In this document: positions 1 to 10,675 of the stretch, piece by piece
Layout: the number at the start of each line of letters is the position of its first letter
How positions within the stretch are numbered: position 1 is the first letter of the stretch
From: Cunninghamella blakesleeana
Taxonomy: Eukaryota; Mucoromycota; Mucoromycetes; Mucorales; Cunninghamellaceae
NCBI GenBank assembly: GCA_017871115.1
Contig: JAFCIZ010000002.1
Location: 1,633,501 to 1,697,500 of the forward strand
DNA length: 64,000 bases
Reading direction: 5' to 3'
Program-made: the position numbers and the translations under genes
The notes under the pieces: generated by a model
The model's database searches: none
Told to the model about the DNA's origin: nothing
What the model saw: the letters and a program-made list of their open reading frames with translations, nothing else

Positions 1-607
1 TTTTTCTTTTTTTTTTCTTTTTTTTTATCATATGGGTTTATAATTATTTTTAATATAATATTTAAAGTTTAAAATATTATATACAACAATATGAGATATA
101 TAGACAATCTTTCCGCGTCAATAGATAAGTTAATATATATATATATATATATATATGTATATTTATTCTTTTATTTTTTTTATTTTATATACAACACGTT
201 TTTATTTTATTATTATTATTATTTTGATATGTTACATTTTACTATTATTAAATAATATATTTATATTAGTAGTACTTGTGATTAAACTAATTGATACAGC
301 GACTTTACATAAAGTATTAATACAGTTGAAGGAATCATAAAATGTTACTATCTTTCAAAAAAGGTACCGCTATTTCCATTTAATAGATAATAGTAATAAA
401 AAAAAAGCGTTTTTTTATTTATCATATGAAAAATAAAATAAAATAAAGGACCCCATTTGACATGACTGATTGCTACCTATTTTAACTCTATTTGTATTTT
501 TTTTTTATTCACAGCTGACAATAAAAAAAAATCATGTAAATAATAGTATGAAAAATCGTGGAGAATCAGAATCATTGGTTGAGAGTTTACACAATGTGAT
601 ATACAGG

Positions 608-638
<31 letters not shown>

Positions 639-796
639 TAATATAAATATTTTTTTAAAATAGTAAAGACAGATTATTATCTTCATAGATCATAATTTGG
701 ATGTTTCTTTTGTTGTTATAACGGTAAATCAAAGAGTTTTATGAATAATAAAAGAGAATAAATAAACAAACATTGAAACTTTATTTTTAAAATGAA

Positions 797-799
797 TTG

Positions 800-845
<46 letters not shown>
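797..845. repeat. (TTA)n microsatellite
   Basis: About 16 uninterrupted TTA/ATT trinucleotides. It lies in non-coding DNA and is among the longest pure trinucleotide runs in the window. Confidence 0.95.
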
Positions 846-848
<3 letters not shown>

Positions 849-2924
849 ATATATCTATTGGTTATTTTTTTTTTTATAAAATGAGATCAAACTATCATCT
901 AATCAATATTTATAAAATATATTATAAAGTCCCCGTCATCATATAGGAACAAATTATAAAGAAGGAAACAAAATATTACAAAATAGAATAGTTTAGATCA
1001 AAAACCAGAGATAGGCAATATTACAGTTTAAAAAGTGAATGACAATATCAATATGTAATCGAAAAATGATGACTCGAAAATAAATCTTTAGAGGATATTA
1101 GGCCATTTATGAATCTTTTATTAACGATAGTAATCGAAGATCATACTTTTTAGTATAAAAGAAAAAGAAAAAGAAAAATCGTTTTATATAATCATATGAA
1201 AAATAAAAATAAGCTCTTATCTTGAAAAAAGTAAATAAAATATAACGTGGCAATACTTTATTTAGATTTAAGTTGATCTAAATAAATTCATATTCTATAC
1301 TATTGATAATAAAAATTATTAAAAAAGGATTCACTATTAAAAAATAAACGAGAATTTATATTATAATTTTATTAAGATTATACATAATACAACTGAAAAA
1401 TAGTAATGTTTAAAAATAAAGTAAAATAATAATGATATTATATATATATATATATATATAACAGGTATTCATAATGAAATAATGAACTTATTATTATTGC
1501 TAGGAAAACTATTGTCATGAATATTGTGTAAAACCTTTTTATCAAGATCAACCAATGAATAGCTTACTTATGGTAAATAAGGTTTCTTGTGGGTTTGACA
1601 TGATTATGAAAATCTGGCTGATACAAAAATAAACAAATTGCTAAATAATAAAGAAAATTAAAAAATACAATGAGTACTTAGTTTTCCTCAATCTATTTGT
1701 CCCTTTTTTTCAATGTACACATTACTATTATTATTTTGAACGACATTTATTATTTATGCTAGTACTAATAATCACAGAAATTCTTTTATTAACCATTAAA
1801 AAAAAATTATTACGACAAGGAAAATAATATAAAATAAGTCATATTAATAATATAAACAAAGCAATGAAAATATTTGAAAAGTATAAATAGTAAAAATAAT
1901 AAAGCGGAGAATAAGAATTTTAATTTTAAACAATGTGATCCAAGTATTAAAATAGTTTATATGAAAGAGGCGGCCTGTTCTTTTTAAATTAATTACCATA
2001 ATCCATATATTATAGTCAAGAATATTACAAAAACTATCATTATATACAAAAATAATGTGGCACAAACGCCAGTAACATAGGCAAGGCATAACTTTATCAT
2101 ACAATGGGTACTACTTAACTGTTGTTTTAAGTAAATACAACTTGATAATTAAAAAATAAATTACAAAAATAATGTATTGTTTATAAAAATGAATAAATAA
2201 ATTAAAACCTGGCTAGGATCAACAGTTTTATTATAGGTGGAAAAAAGTATTATATACTCGTATGCTAAAAATAAACAGTTAATATTTTCAAAAGGTACAA
2301 TTAACCCACCTCTCTAAAGAAAGGCTATTAACTATCTTTGTTCAATCTCCGCCTATATTGCTATATAAGGTTAATTTTTATAAAGCTAGGAATGAGTAAA
2401 AAAGATCAGCGACTCAAAGGGAATAGAATAAGGTGGCAGTCTTGTCTTATATGTAGAAAGGTCTGATTTTTAACAATAAATAAAATAAAAATAATATAGT
2501 TATTTTGTATATATATTGATATTATAATATTAACTGATGTATTATTCATATATATTAATAAAATTAATAAAGGAAGAAAAGATCTAAATACATGAATAAA
2601 CAAAAAGTATATATAATTGCTTAATCGTTAAAGAAAATAAAAAAAATACGCATATATATAAAATGACATGATTCGAAAAACAAAAGAAAAGCGCTTTTTT
2701 TTGTACAACCTTACTTGCATGAATTCATTATTCGGTTAAAAAGTAATTATACTATAAAAGTGGGATAATTTAAGATTCTAATATATTATTTTTACAGCCA
2801 ATTGGTTGAGTCAAAAAAAAAATGTATATGTAGTCAGTTTCAACCGTTTTGTTTAATTTTTACTTTTTTACACTGTAATAAAAAAAAGAACAAAAAAGCA
2901 TTGATTTTTTGAATTTTGGGTTCT

Positions 2925-3260
2925 GATTCAATACTTCTTTTTATTATACAATGATCGATACAATTCAGTTTCGATTAAATATTATCAAGTGCTAAGTAGT
3001 CTAATCAATTACTATTTAGTAACATTCAGTTCTGATCGAGCATTATTCAGTACCAAGTATTATTCAGTACTAATAATTATTTTTCAGTTCTGATTAAATT
3101 CTATTCAGTATTATTCAGTTCTGATCAAGTCTTATTCAGTTCTAATTAAGTTTTATTCAATACTATTCAATACCATTAAGTTCTGATTAAGTATTATTAA
3201 ATACTAGTTAAGTCTTTTTCAGTACTGGTTATGTCTTTTTCAGTTCTGACTATGCTTTGT
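2925..3260. repeat. Degenerate minisatellite array, copy 1
   Basis: Roughly a dozen or more diverged units of about 18-24 bp, centred on the consensus TATTCAGTTCTGATTAAG, with variants such as TATTCAGTACTAATTAAG. Spacing between successive TTCAGT cores is irregular. The array and its left and right flanks recur in a diverged second copy about 600 bp downstream, so the whole block appears to have been duplicated. Confidence 0.85.
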
Positions 3261-3519
3261 TTGGTTTTAATTTGATGATTTAATAAAAATATATATATTT
3301 AATATACAACTTTCCAGTCATTCTAAGTATTTAAAATATATTTGAATTTGTATTATCATTACCGATGCTATTATATTTTAGTTGGTTATAATATCTTTCA
3401 ATAAATAAAAGCAGGTTAATAAAATTGGATGTTTTTTTAAAGATTACTAGCACATCGCTATAATAAAAAGAGCTATTTTTTTTAAAGTTTTCTGAATTTT
3501 AATAAAGAAATGAAAAGTA

Positions 3520-3775
3520 CTGATATTTTGAATTCAAAGTTTTGGTTCAATACCTCTCTTTGTTACACAACAATGGATGTAATTCAGTGCTAATTAAATA
3601 ATATTCAGTGCTAATTAAGTATTATCGAGTTCTAATCAAGCTTTATTCAATACTTCTCAGTTCTAAGTACTATTCAACACTATTCAGTTCTGATTAAGTA
3701 ATATTCAGTTCTAATTAAATACCATTCAATTCTTTTCAGTTCTAATCAAATATTATTCAGCTTTAATTTCATAAA
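3520..3775. repeat. Degenerate minisatellite array, copy 2
   Basis: Second block of TTCAGT-type units (TATTCAGTTCTAATTAAG and variants). Its left flank (a GAATTC..GTT..GGTTCAATAC stretch, then a tract ending in TACACAACAATGGATG) aligns with the left flank of the first array. The sequence after the array (TAATAAAAAAAGTATATTTG, then a GTTATAGCATTTACAG tract and AACAAGTTAATGAG) aligns with the right flank of copy 1. It is shorter and more diverged than copy 1. Confidence 0.8.
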
Positions 3776-3954
3776 GTCCATTAATAAAAAAAGTATATTT
3801 GAAATTTATATAAAGATTGTTAATGTTATTATATTTCTGATAGTTATAGCATTTACAGATAGTAAAAACAAGTTAATGAGCTTGGTTACATTTTTAAAGA
3901 ATATCGGGAGAAATGTAGTCTAAATCCAATCATTCAAAGAGAAGTATTAATAAA

Positions 3955-4215
3955 CGTTATAAAAAAAAAAAAGAAAAAAAAAAGAAAAACAAATTGAGTA
4001 CCTTTTACTTGGAAGTGTATGTAACATCTAAAATCATCTAATTAATATGGTATAATGATTAATCAGGTTAATATATTTCCAGGATACAAGTATTTTTTAA
4101 TAGATTGGCAAAAATTAATACAACATAATATATGTAGATATTTAAACTATACTGTGTATTTAATAGGTATCAAATTACAATGATGTTTACCACTAATGCT
4201 ATTTTTATTTGCTAG
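3955..4215. repeat. Diverged local duplicate, left copy
   Basis: Starts with an A/G-rich tract, then reads through a ladder of shared words (GTACCTTTTACTTGGAAGTG, ATATGGTATAATGATTAATC, CAGGTTAATATATTTCCAG, ACAACATAATATATGTAG, AAATTACAATGATGTTTACC). These line up in the same order with 4922-5170. No open frame is shared, so this is probably an old non-coding duplication or two copies of a decayed element. Confidence 0.7.
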
Positions 4216-4921
4216 ATCATTTAATATTATTATTATTATTATAATATACTTAAAAAGAGGGATAAGAAATGAGTAAAAAAATAAAAAAAAATAAAAAAAA
4301 AGAAGAGAAAATAATATATAAGAAAAAGTAAATAAATATAAATTGACTTTTAGCTTTTTTGTTTCAACTACTACCATTATTACCACCTTTACTACTCTTC
4401 TCATCTCTGGAACTTCCAGTAATAATGGTTACTATATTAGAATAGGAACCATACATTGTGGTAATGTTTACGGTGGATCAAAAAATCCCAAACAAACAAC
4501 ACCCAAAAGATTTTGCAATTTAAAGTATTCGAACGTTTAAACATACAAGAATACAAATTAATAATGTAAGAGTATGGAAAAGGTATTTTGCAAAATTAAT
4601 ATATATTTTCCATCACATTGATTTAAGTAAATATTCAATACTATATATATATATATATATATTAGATATCATCTTTACTATTATTTCCATTTTATTATAG
4701 TAGCATTATTAAATAGAAATATCAACTACAACAAAAAAGATATGGCTCTACTATTTTTTTTGTAACAATTTCCTTTTGAAATATACTTGTATCACTACAT
4801 GCTCGTCTATTATTAAAAAAATAAACACAAATCTTTATTTGCTAAGAATTCAGGCTTTTCAGTATTTCTAAGTTTATTTTTTATCACAGTAACAGAATAT
4901 AGTCTGAATATAATAAATCTT

Positions 4922-5170
4922 ACAAAAAAAAAAGAAAAAAGAAAATATAATACGAGCGCCTTTATTTAAAAGTACATTTAGCATCAAGAATAACTCAACT
5001 AACATAATATAATACTAAGTCAAGTTAATACATATTCAGCATTATAATATTTTTTAATAAATTTATAAAATATACACTAACATAATAAAGGTAGGTACTT
5101 AAATTATTTATTATATTTAATATATATCGAGTTACAACGATGTTTCCTGTTAATATTATTATTATCCCGA
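4922..5170. repeat. Diverged local duplicate, right copy
   Basis: Partner of 3955-4215 at an offset of about 960 bp. Matching words in order are GCGCCTTTATTTAAAAGTAC, ACATAATATAATACTAAG, CAAGTTAATACATATTCAG, CTAACATAATAAAGGTAG and GAGTTACAACGATGTTTCC. A TTA trinucleotide run follows both copies. Divergence is high, so the duplication is old. Confidence 0.7.
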
Positions 5171-6117
5171 GTGCTGGTATTTTTTACTCAAAGCCGTGGC
5201 ATCCTTTTATTATTATTATTATCCGCCTTCTTGGCAAAATGATATGTTGTCTAGCCTTTTGTATCAATATCCTGCTCTAGCTGAGCATTTTCTTTATTTA
5301 TTTTAATGAGATAAGGTGCATTTTAATGGTTTCAAATTCTGTCATGCAAATGAATCTTAAAATTATTACTACCTCTATCATATGTTGCGATCCAGTTAGG
5401 ACTAATGGGATTCAGTAGCAACTTAATCTCTATTTTATTTTTTAATTTTAGAATATATCATTTAATGATTTGATTAAAAAGAATGAATGGATTAAAAAAA
5501 AACTAGTGAACAACTTACATTTAAAAAAACACAATGTTTAATATTAATACTATTTGAATGAAAATATGTGTATAGCTTTTATACATACTTTTTTTTCTTT
5601 TTTTCTTTTTTCTTTTTTTTTTACATACGTATCAATTATTTTATAAAAGAAAACTGAGAAATTAATTATGAAAAAACTATAGGCAAGTTCTACGTATTAT
5701 TTGTAAGAGAGTCGCTAGTAGAACTCGGTTTATCTTGTTTTCATTAATTCTTTCTATATTATCAATTCTTTATTACTTTCCGGATTTTTTTTTATCGCCA
5801 TTGATTTTTTAAATACAAAATGTTTTGAGAAAAGAAAAAGTCAAAAAATTGTATATAGTGCTCTTTTTTTTTTCTATGTGATAAATGAATTTCCATTTAT
5901 AAGTTTCAAAAAAAATCCATATGTTGTGTACATGGTAATATCCAGAATATACATTTATTAAGCATAAATTAATAACTGAAATAAAAATTCCTGTTTTTTT
6001 TCATTTTCTATAGTTTTTTTTAAAGGAGGAAAGCCCCGGCCATAAAAAAGCGCAGCCAAAAGTGAACTTTCCAAGGTTTATAAAAATTATGCGCTCGATA
6101 TGTCTTGATATCCATAC

Positions 6118-6156
6118 CACAAAAATATTTTTTTTATAAAAAAAAATATTTTTGTC
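6118..6156. repeat. Long AT inverted repeat upstream of IPK1
   Basis: ACAAAAATATTTTTTTTATA followed at once by AAAAAAAATATTTTTGT: a nearly perfect palindrome of about 37 bp that could form a hairpin or cruciform. It lies about 130 bp upstream of the inferred IPK1 start, just before a TATATAAG element near 6188. Whether it has a regulatory role is unknown. Confidence 0.7.
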
Positions 6157-6285
6157 ACATAAATTTAAAGTCAGTTTTACCCAACCTTATATAAGTGACG
6201 CGCCCTTTTTTATAAAGAAGAAAATTTTTTTCTCCGTTCGTTTTCTTCGACTTTTATTTTATCTTTTATACCAACTTGTGGTTTA

Positions 6286-8091
6286 ATGATTTTTTTGACA
6301 CAACGCGATGCTTTAGACTGGGCTTATTTAGCTGAAGGCAATGCTAATTTAGTTTTAAAGTATATAGGCAAGGATCCACAATTGGTAAAGTTTTATTTTT
6401 CTTATAGTATTGTTATTATTATTATTATTTAAGAGAGATTACTATTAAAACTCTATCTATTCTTAAATCTTTTTTTTTATATATTTTTATTAAAAGTATT
6501 AAATCTTTTAAATATTATATAGATGGGTCGTGTTTTAAGACTTGCCAAATTAAAGACAACTGATAATAAGGATAAACAATCGAGTCAAGATTTTAATGAA
6601 CAATTTAGTAAACATATTATTGGAAAACTTGTTGGTCCCCACTATATAAACGATACGGTAATACTAGTTTATTTTTATTTATTTGTTTTTGTCGGTTAAA
6701 AAGATATATTAGTCATATTTACTTTTATTGTAGGTCCAAATTCAAGTCGATGAATCGTTTATTACTTTAGTTGAAAGCAATTTTCAAGAGAAAAGGTGTA
6801 TAAAAAGAAGAAAAGATCATCTCCAACGACAACCTACAGCGTTTTTAATGAAAGATTTGACTTTAAGCTTTACACCCAATGACACTTGGACTTTTGAAAT
6901 CAAGGTAAAAATTATAGAGTATGAATAATAATGATCAGGGCCGCTTTATTTTTCTTTTTTCTTTACTCATTTATTTTGTACCTTTGTTTTTATCTGACCA
7001 TTTATATACATACATACTACATACGTACCTACGTCTATGTATAGCCAAAGTGGGGATTTTTACCAAATTCTAAATGGATAGATCAACAACATCAACAACT
7101 AAAAATGGAAAAATGTCGATTTTGTATGCATCAACGATTGAGAAATAAAAAGCACGATTCAACAAGGAAAAATAAGAAAGACGAAGATGAAATGGAAGAC
7201 TATTATTGTCCATTAGATTTATATTCGGGAAATCCACATAGAATGAAGCGCGCACTAAGAACATCATTAACTATACCTCATAGCTATTTGAAATTATTTT
7301 ATAATGGACAACAGGCCGACAGCCTTTCTGAAAGATACAATTATTTACACTTGTTACTTCCTCATCTTAAAACAACAACATTAATATCTCAAGTCACTGA
7401 TTTATTAGTTACTATATTATTAAAAGATCCTATATTACAGCATTTGAAGCAATTGCAACGAACCTTGGATGCTTTGGATATTGAAGGCATTTTCCCCATT
7501 TACCAAAAATATACTAATGAAGATGAGGACAGTAATGATATCCAATCAACTTGTTATGATATTGATTTTTGGAGATCGATCCTTGAAAATTTTTTAATCC
7601 GCTTGACCAACAATTCGGGTAAGTTTTAATATAAAAAAAAAGGAAAAAGGAAAAAGGAAAAGAGAAGAACCAATGTTTCAATTAATCTAAATTGGGTAAT
7701 TCTTTAAAATGTACATTTTTTTTTTTTTGTATTTCTTTGATTAGAAACAGTAAACCCAAGTTTAGTAGACCAAGATATCCAAAGAATATATGAATATTTA
7801 CTTTCCATGACACTAAAGGATTGTTCCATTATGATTAGTATATCACCAACAACAACAGCTACAGATAATAAAAATAATAATAAAAATTCCCTTGAAAATA
7901 AAACAATAACGATCAATAGCGAAGACCATGATCATCAACGCTATCATCACTTTAATTATGATATTAAATTGGTAGATGTTGATATGAAAAAATGGAACAA
8001 AATTCCTTATTGGTTCGAATTAGATAGACAAATTATTGATTATAACCTTCAAATATCGTGTGACCGAAAATGTTTAGATTCTATTTTATAA
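6286..8091 (+). CDS. IPK1: Inositol-pentakisphosphate 2-kinase (IPK1 family)
   Basis: Makes InsP6 (phytate) from Ins(1,3,4,5,6)P5 using ATP. InsP6 serves mRNA export and is the precursor of pyrophosphate inositols. Inferred exons: 6286-6384, 6523-6657, 6734-6904, 7045-7618 and 7745-8091, all with GT-AG introns and consistent phases, giving 441 aa. Family signatures are visible in order: AEGNANLVL near residue 18 (nucleotide-binding N-lobe), RVLRLAK at the start of exon 2, EIKPKWGFLP spanning exons 3 and 4, CRFCMHQ, then YCPLDLYSG and KDCSIMIS near the C-terminus. The length is typical of fungal and plant enzymes. The start ATG precedes a stretch that matches the usual N-terminus of the family. 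The upstream region has a TATATAAG box and a CT-rich leader. Confidence 0.92.
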
Positions 8092-10675
8092 ATAAATCTA
8101 TATATTTTTAATAATTATAATTAAAATGTAATTATAGATTATATTATTTTATCTTTGTTTTTTTAAAAAAAAAAATCCACAAGAAAAAAAAGGATATATA
8201 ATTATATAATTATATATATATTTATACAATATAAGATAAAAAAGGTATGTTTCACCAGATCCAGTTGTTCAACCAAGAACCCTTTAGTGACAATATAAAC
8301 GATACAAGTACACGTACACCTATACTCTTCCTCCTTTGTGATACAATGAAAAAAAAAACAATAGAAGCTTTTTCGTCATTCTTTTTATATATACATATAT
8401 ATATATTTTTAACTACTTTTTTTTTTTTTTTATTCTTGCCATGCGATATAAAGTTACGTTAACAAAATATTAAGGGATATGTATATAATTGAAGCATAGC
8501 ATTGCATCACATGTAATATTTAGCTGGAAAATAAAAATAAAAAAAATGAGTGATTATTTTAAGATATGATTCCATTCTCGGTAAAATTATACACCTATTT
8601 TTTCTTTTTTTTTTTTATAAAATATTGTAGTGGTTTCTATGGTGGATTATTTAAAAAAGGCAATTCGTTCCTTTTCAAAATAGGTAAATCAAAGAATAAA
8701 CTTTTTTTTCTTTTTTTTTCTTCAATGTTTATAAAAAAGGATTATTATTTTTAATATTAAATATTATAAAAAGATATATATATCTTTTTTTTTTTTTGAT
8801 TAATGATTATAAAACTATCATAAGACTTTTTTTTTTTTTTTCCTTGGTTACTATTTTTTTTATATCCAGCTTAACAAACTTTAACTTATTTTTATAACTC
8901 ATTAAGAAACTTTCCATATAAAGCATAACTATAATGACTAGTTAATGTACTTTCTACTTATAGAGCTTTAAGTTTTGATAACCTAACCTTGTTTTTTGGA
9001 GGGAAAAAAAAATAAAAATAAATAGTTACGTAGGGGTGATTACATGATACGTATTTCATTAAAAAAAAAAGAAGAAATGATACTATATCTACTACATAAG
9101 ATTAAACAAAAGAAAAAAAGAAATTTTTTAAAATATTGATTGATATAAAAGATGATAGATTGAAATAGTGATGATGATGATGATGATGACTATTGCTATT
9201 ACAAACCAAGATATACTTTAGAAGCACGTTTCTATATTTTCCATCTGATACGAATCTTTTTTTTTAAGGAGGAAAAAGTATATAGAAAAAAAGGTTCTAA
9301 GGTAAGCAAAAAAAAAAAAAAAACCAAAGAACTCCGCGATTTGAGCGAAGAGAAAATCACATTTATTTTTTGAAGATCATTTAGAGTTACTATTTATTTT
9401 TGACTACGTATGTAGGTTTTTTATAACATGTTTCTTTTCTATTAATAAGGCTAATTAGATAGTAAAAACATAAAATAATAGTGGTTCATCTTCTATATTT
9501 AATTTTTATCTACCTTTTTTATTTTTATTTATATATAAATATATAAATATATAGATATATATGTTTTGATCTTCATCTTTACTACTATTAAAAAAAAAAG
9601 ATAAGAATTGATGTACCTTTTTTTTATATGTGTATATATAAAAAACAACAATCCTATTTTAAGTTTTCTTTTTTAAAAGGAAAATGTTTAATAATTTTTT
9701 GATACCCGCTTTAAAAGGCGTGTTTCCTTTCCTTTTATAATGTTTTGTATTTCGAAGGAAAAAAAAAACTTTTTTATATTTTTGCGTGCGAAAAATAACT
9801 GATCTGAATTTTATTAACCGCACGTTCCTTTCGCTCGCCCGGTTTCTTATTCTGGGTAGAAATGCTGTATTGTTTAAGAACAAAAAAAAAAAAAAAAAAA
9901 TTTTTTTTGATGATCGTAATATATAATTACTTTCTCTATCTAAAATTACCATATATATATTACATATATATAAACAAAGCTCTTTTTTTTCATATTTCTT
10001 TACTAGGGATCATACGTTTTTTTCTTTTTTTTCTTTTTACAAAAGATTTTTCTATGGTTTGATAAGATAGATGTTTTCTTTTTTTTAAACAAAAGGACTA
10101 TTTCTCCGCCTGTTAGTCAAGTTACATAAAAAAAAAGTGGTCATTATATCATCATTTTTTTTTATTTATAGGAGTGTTAAGAGGGAATAGGTATAAAAAA
10201 GCAACACGCGGACTTGATTCTTTTCAATTAATCCACTAAACCAAATTCATCTTCATTTGAGAACCGCCACGCAATTTGGGAGGAATGGGAAAAAAAAAAA
10301 AAAAAGGTTTGTTCAAAATAAAAAAGAGGGGAATAGACTGATTGGGTATTTTTAAAAAAAAGGATTTCCCGATTTAAAGTCCTACCTGATTAAAAAGAGT
10401 AAAATTCCTTTTTTAACAATTTTTATTTTTTTGTATTTTTTTTCACCTTTCAACTTTTTTTTTTCTCTCTCTTTTCTTTTCTTTTTTATATTTTTTTAAA
10501 AAATAATAATCTTTCCTTTCCTTCCTTACTCCACTTTTTTTTTTTTTTTTCTCTCTTTCTCTCAACTTTCCTTTCAACTTCACCTTTTTTAAATTCTCTT
10601 CTCTCACCCTTTTCCTTTCATTTATATTATCCTCCTTTTGCACTTTATACTTCCTACCCCAGTTTATAACAAATC
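8092..10675. other. Gene-free spacer and homeobox-gene promoter
   Basis: Spacer of 2.6 kb between two plus-strand genes. It contains poly-T/poly-A tracts and TA repeats, but no open frame with recognisable protein content. The part nearest the homeobox gene contains scattered less AT-rich words (around 9780-9850 and 10200-10290) that could be promoter elements, and ends in a long pyrimidine tract. Confidence 0.6.
10440..10640 (+). promoter_or_regulatory. Coding-strand pyrimidine (CT) tract upstream of homeobox gene
   Basis: About 200 bp composed almost entirely of C and T on the coding strand (blocks such as TTTCTCTCTCTTTTC and CCTTTCCTTCCTTACTCC), ending about 40 bp before the ATG. CT-rich stretches just upstream of the start are a known feature of strongly or moderately expressed fungal genes, usually near the transcription start. 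The functional role here is inferred. Confidence 0.6.

Larger units (their letters stand above)
1..6285. other. Long gene-free AT-rich region with repeats
   Basis: No convincing coding gene is visible over 6.3 kb. The open frames here are short, low in complexity and rich in Ile, Tyr, Phe and Asn codons, as expected by chance in AT-rich DNA. The region holds TA and TTA microsatellites, two diverged minisatellite arrays (about 2.9-3.3 and 3.5-3.8 kb) and a diverged local duplication (about 4.0-4.2 versus 4.9-5.2 kb). The last 250 bp should contain the promoter of the downstream kinase gene. A short stretch near 5.2-5.3 kb is less AT-rich and could be an eroded element, but it is full of stops. 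Confidence 0.7.

Noticed and set aside
2925..3775. CRISPR-like array
   Set aside because: The units are diverged, contiguous and without unique spacers, in a eukaryotic genome; it is a degenerate minisatellite.
155..4540. Several 60-90-residue open frames in the left gene-free region
   Set aside because: Their composition is that of translated AT-rich repeats (Ile, Tyr, Phe, Asn), with no conserved motif or supporting splice structure.
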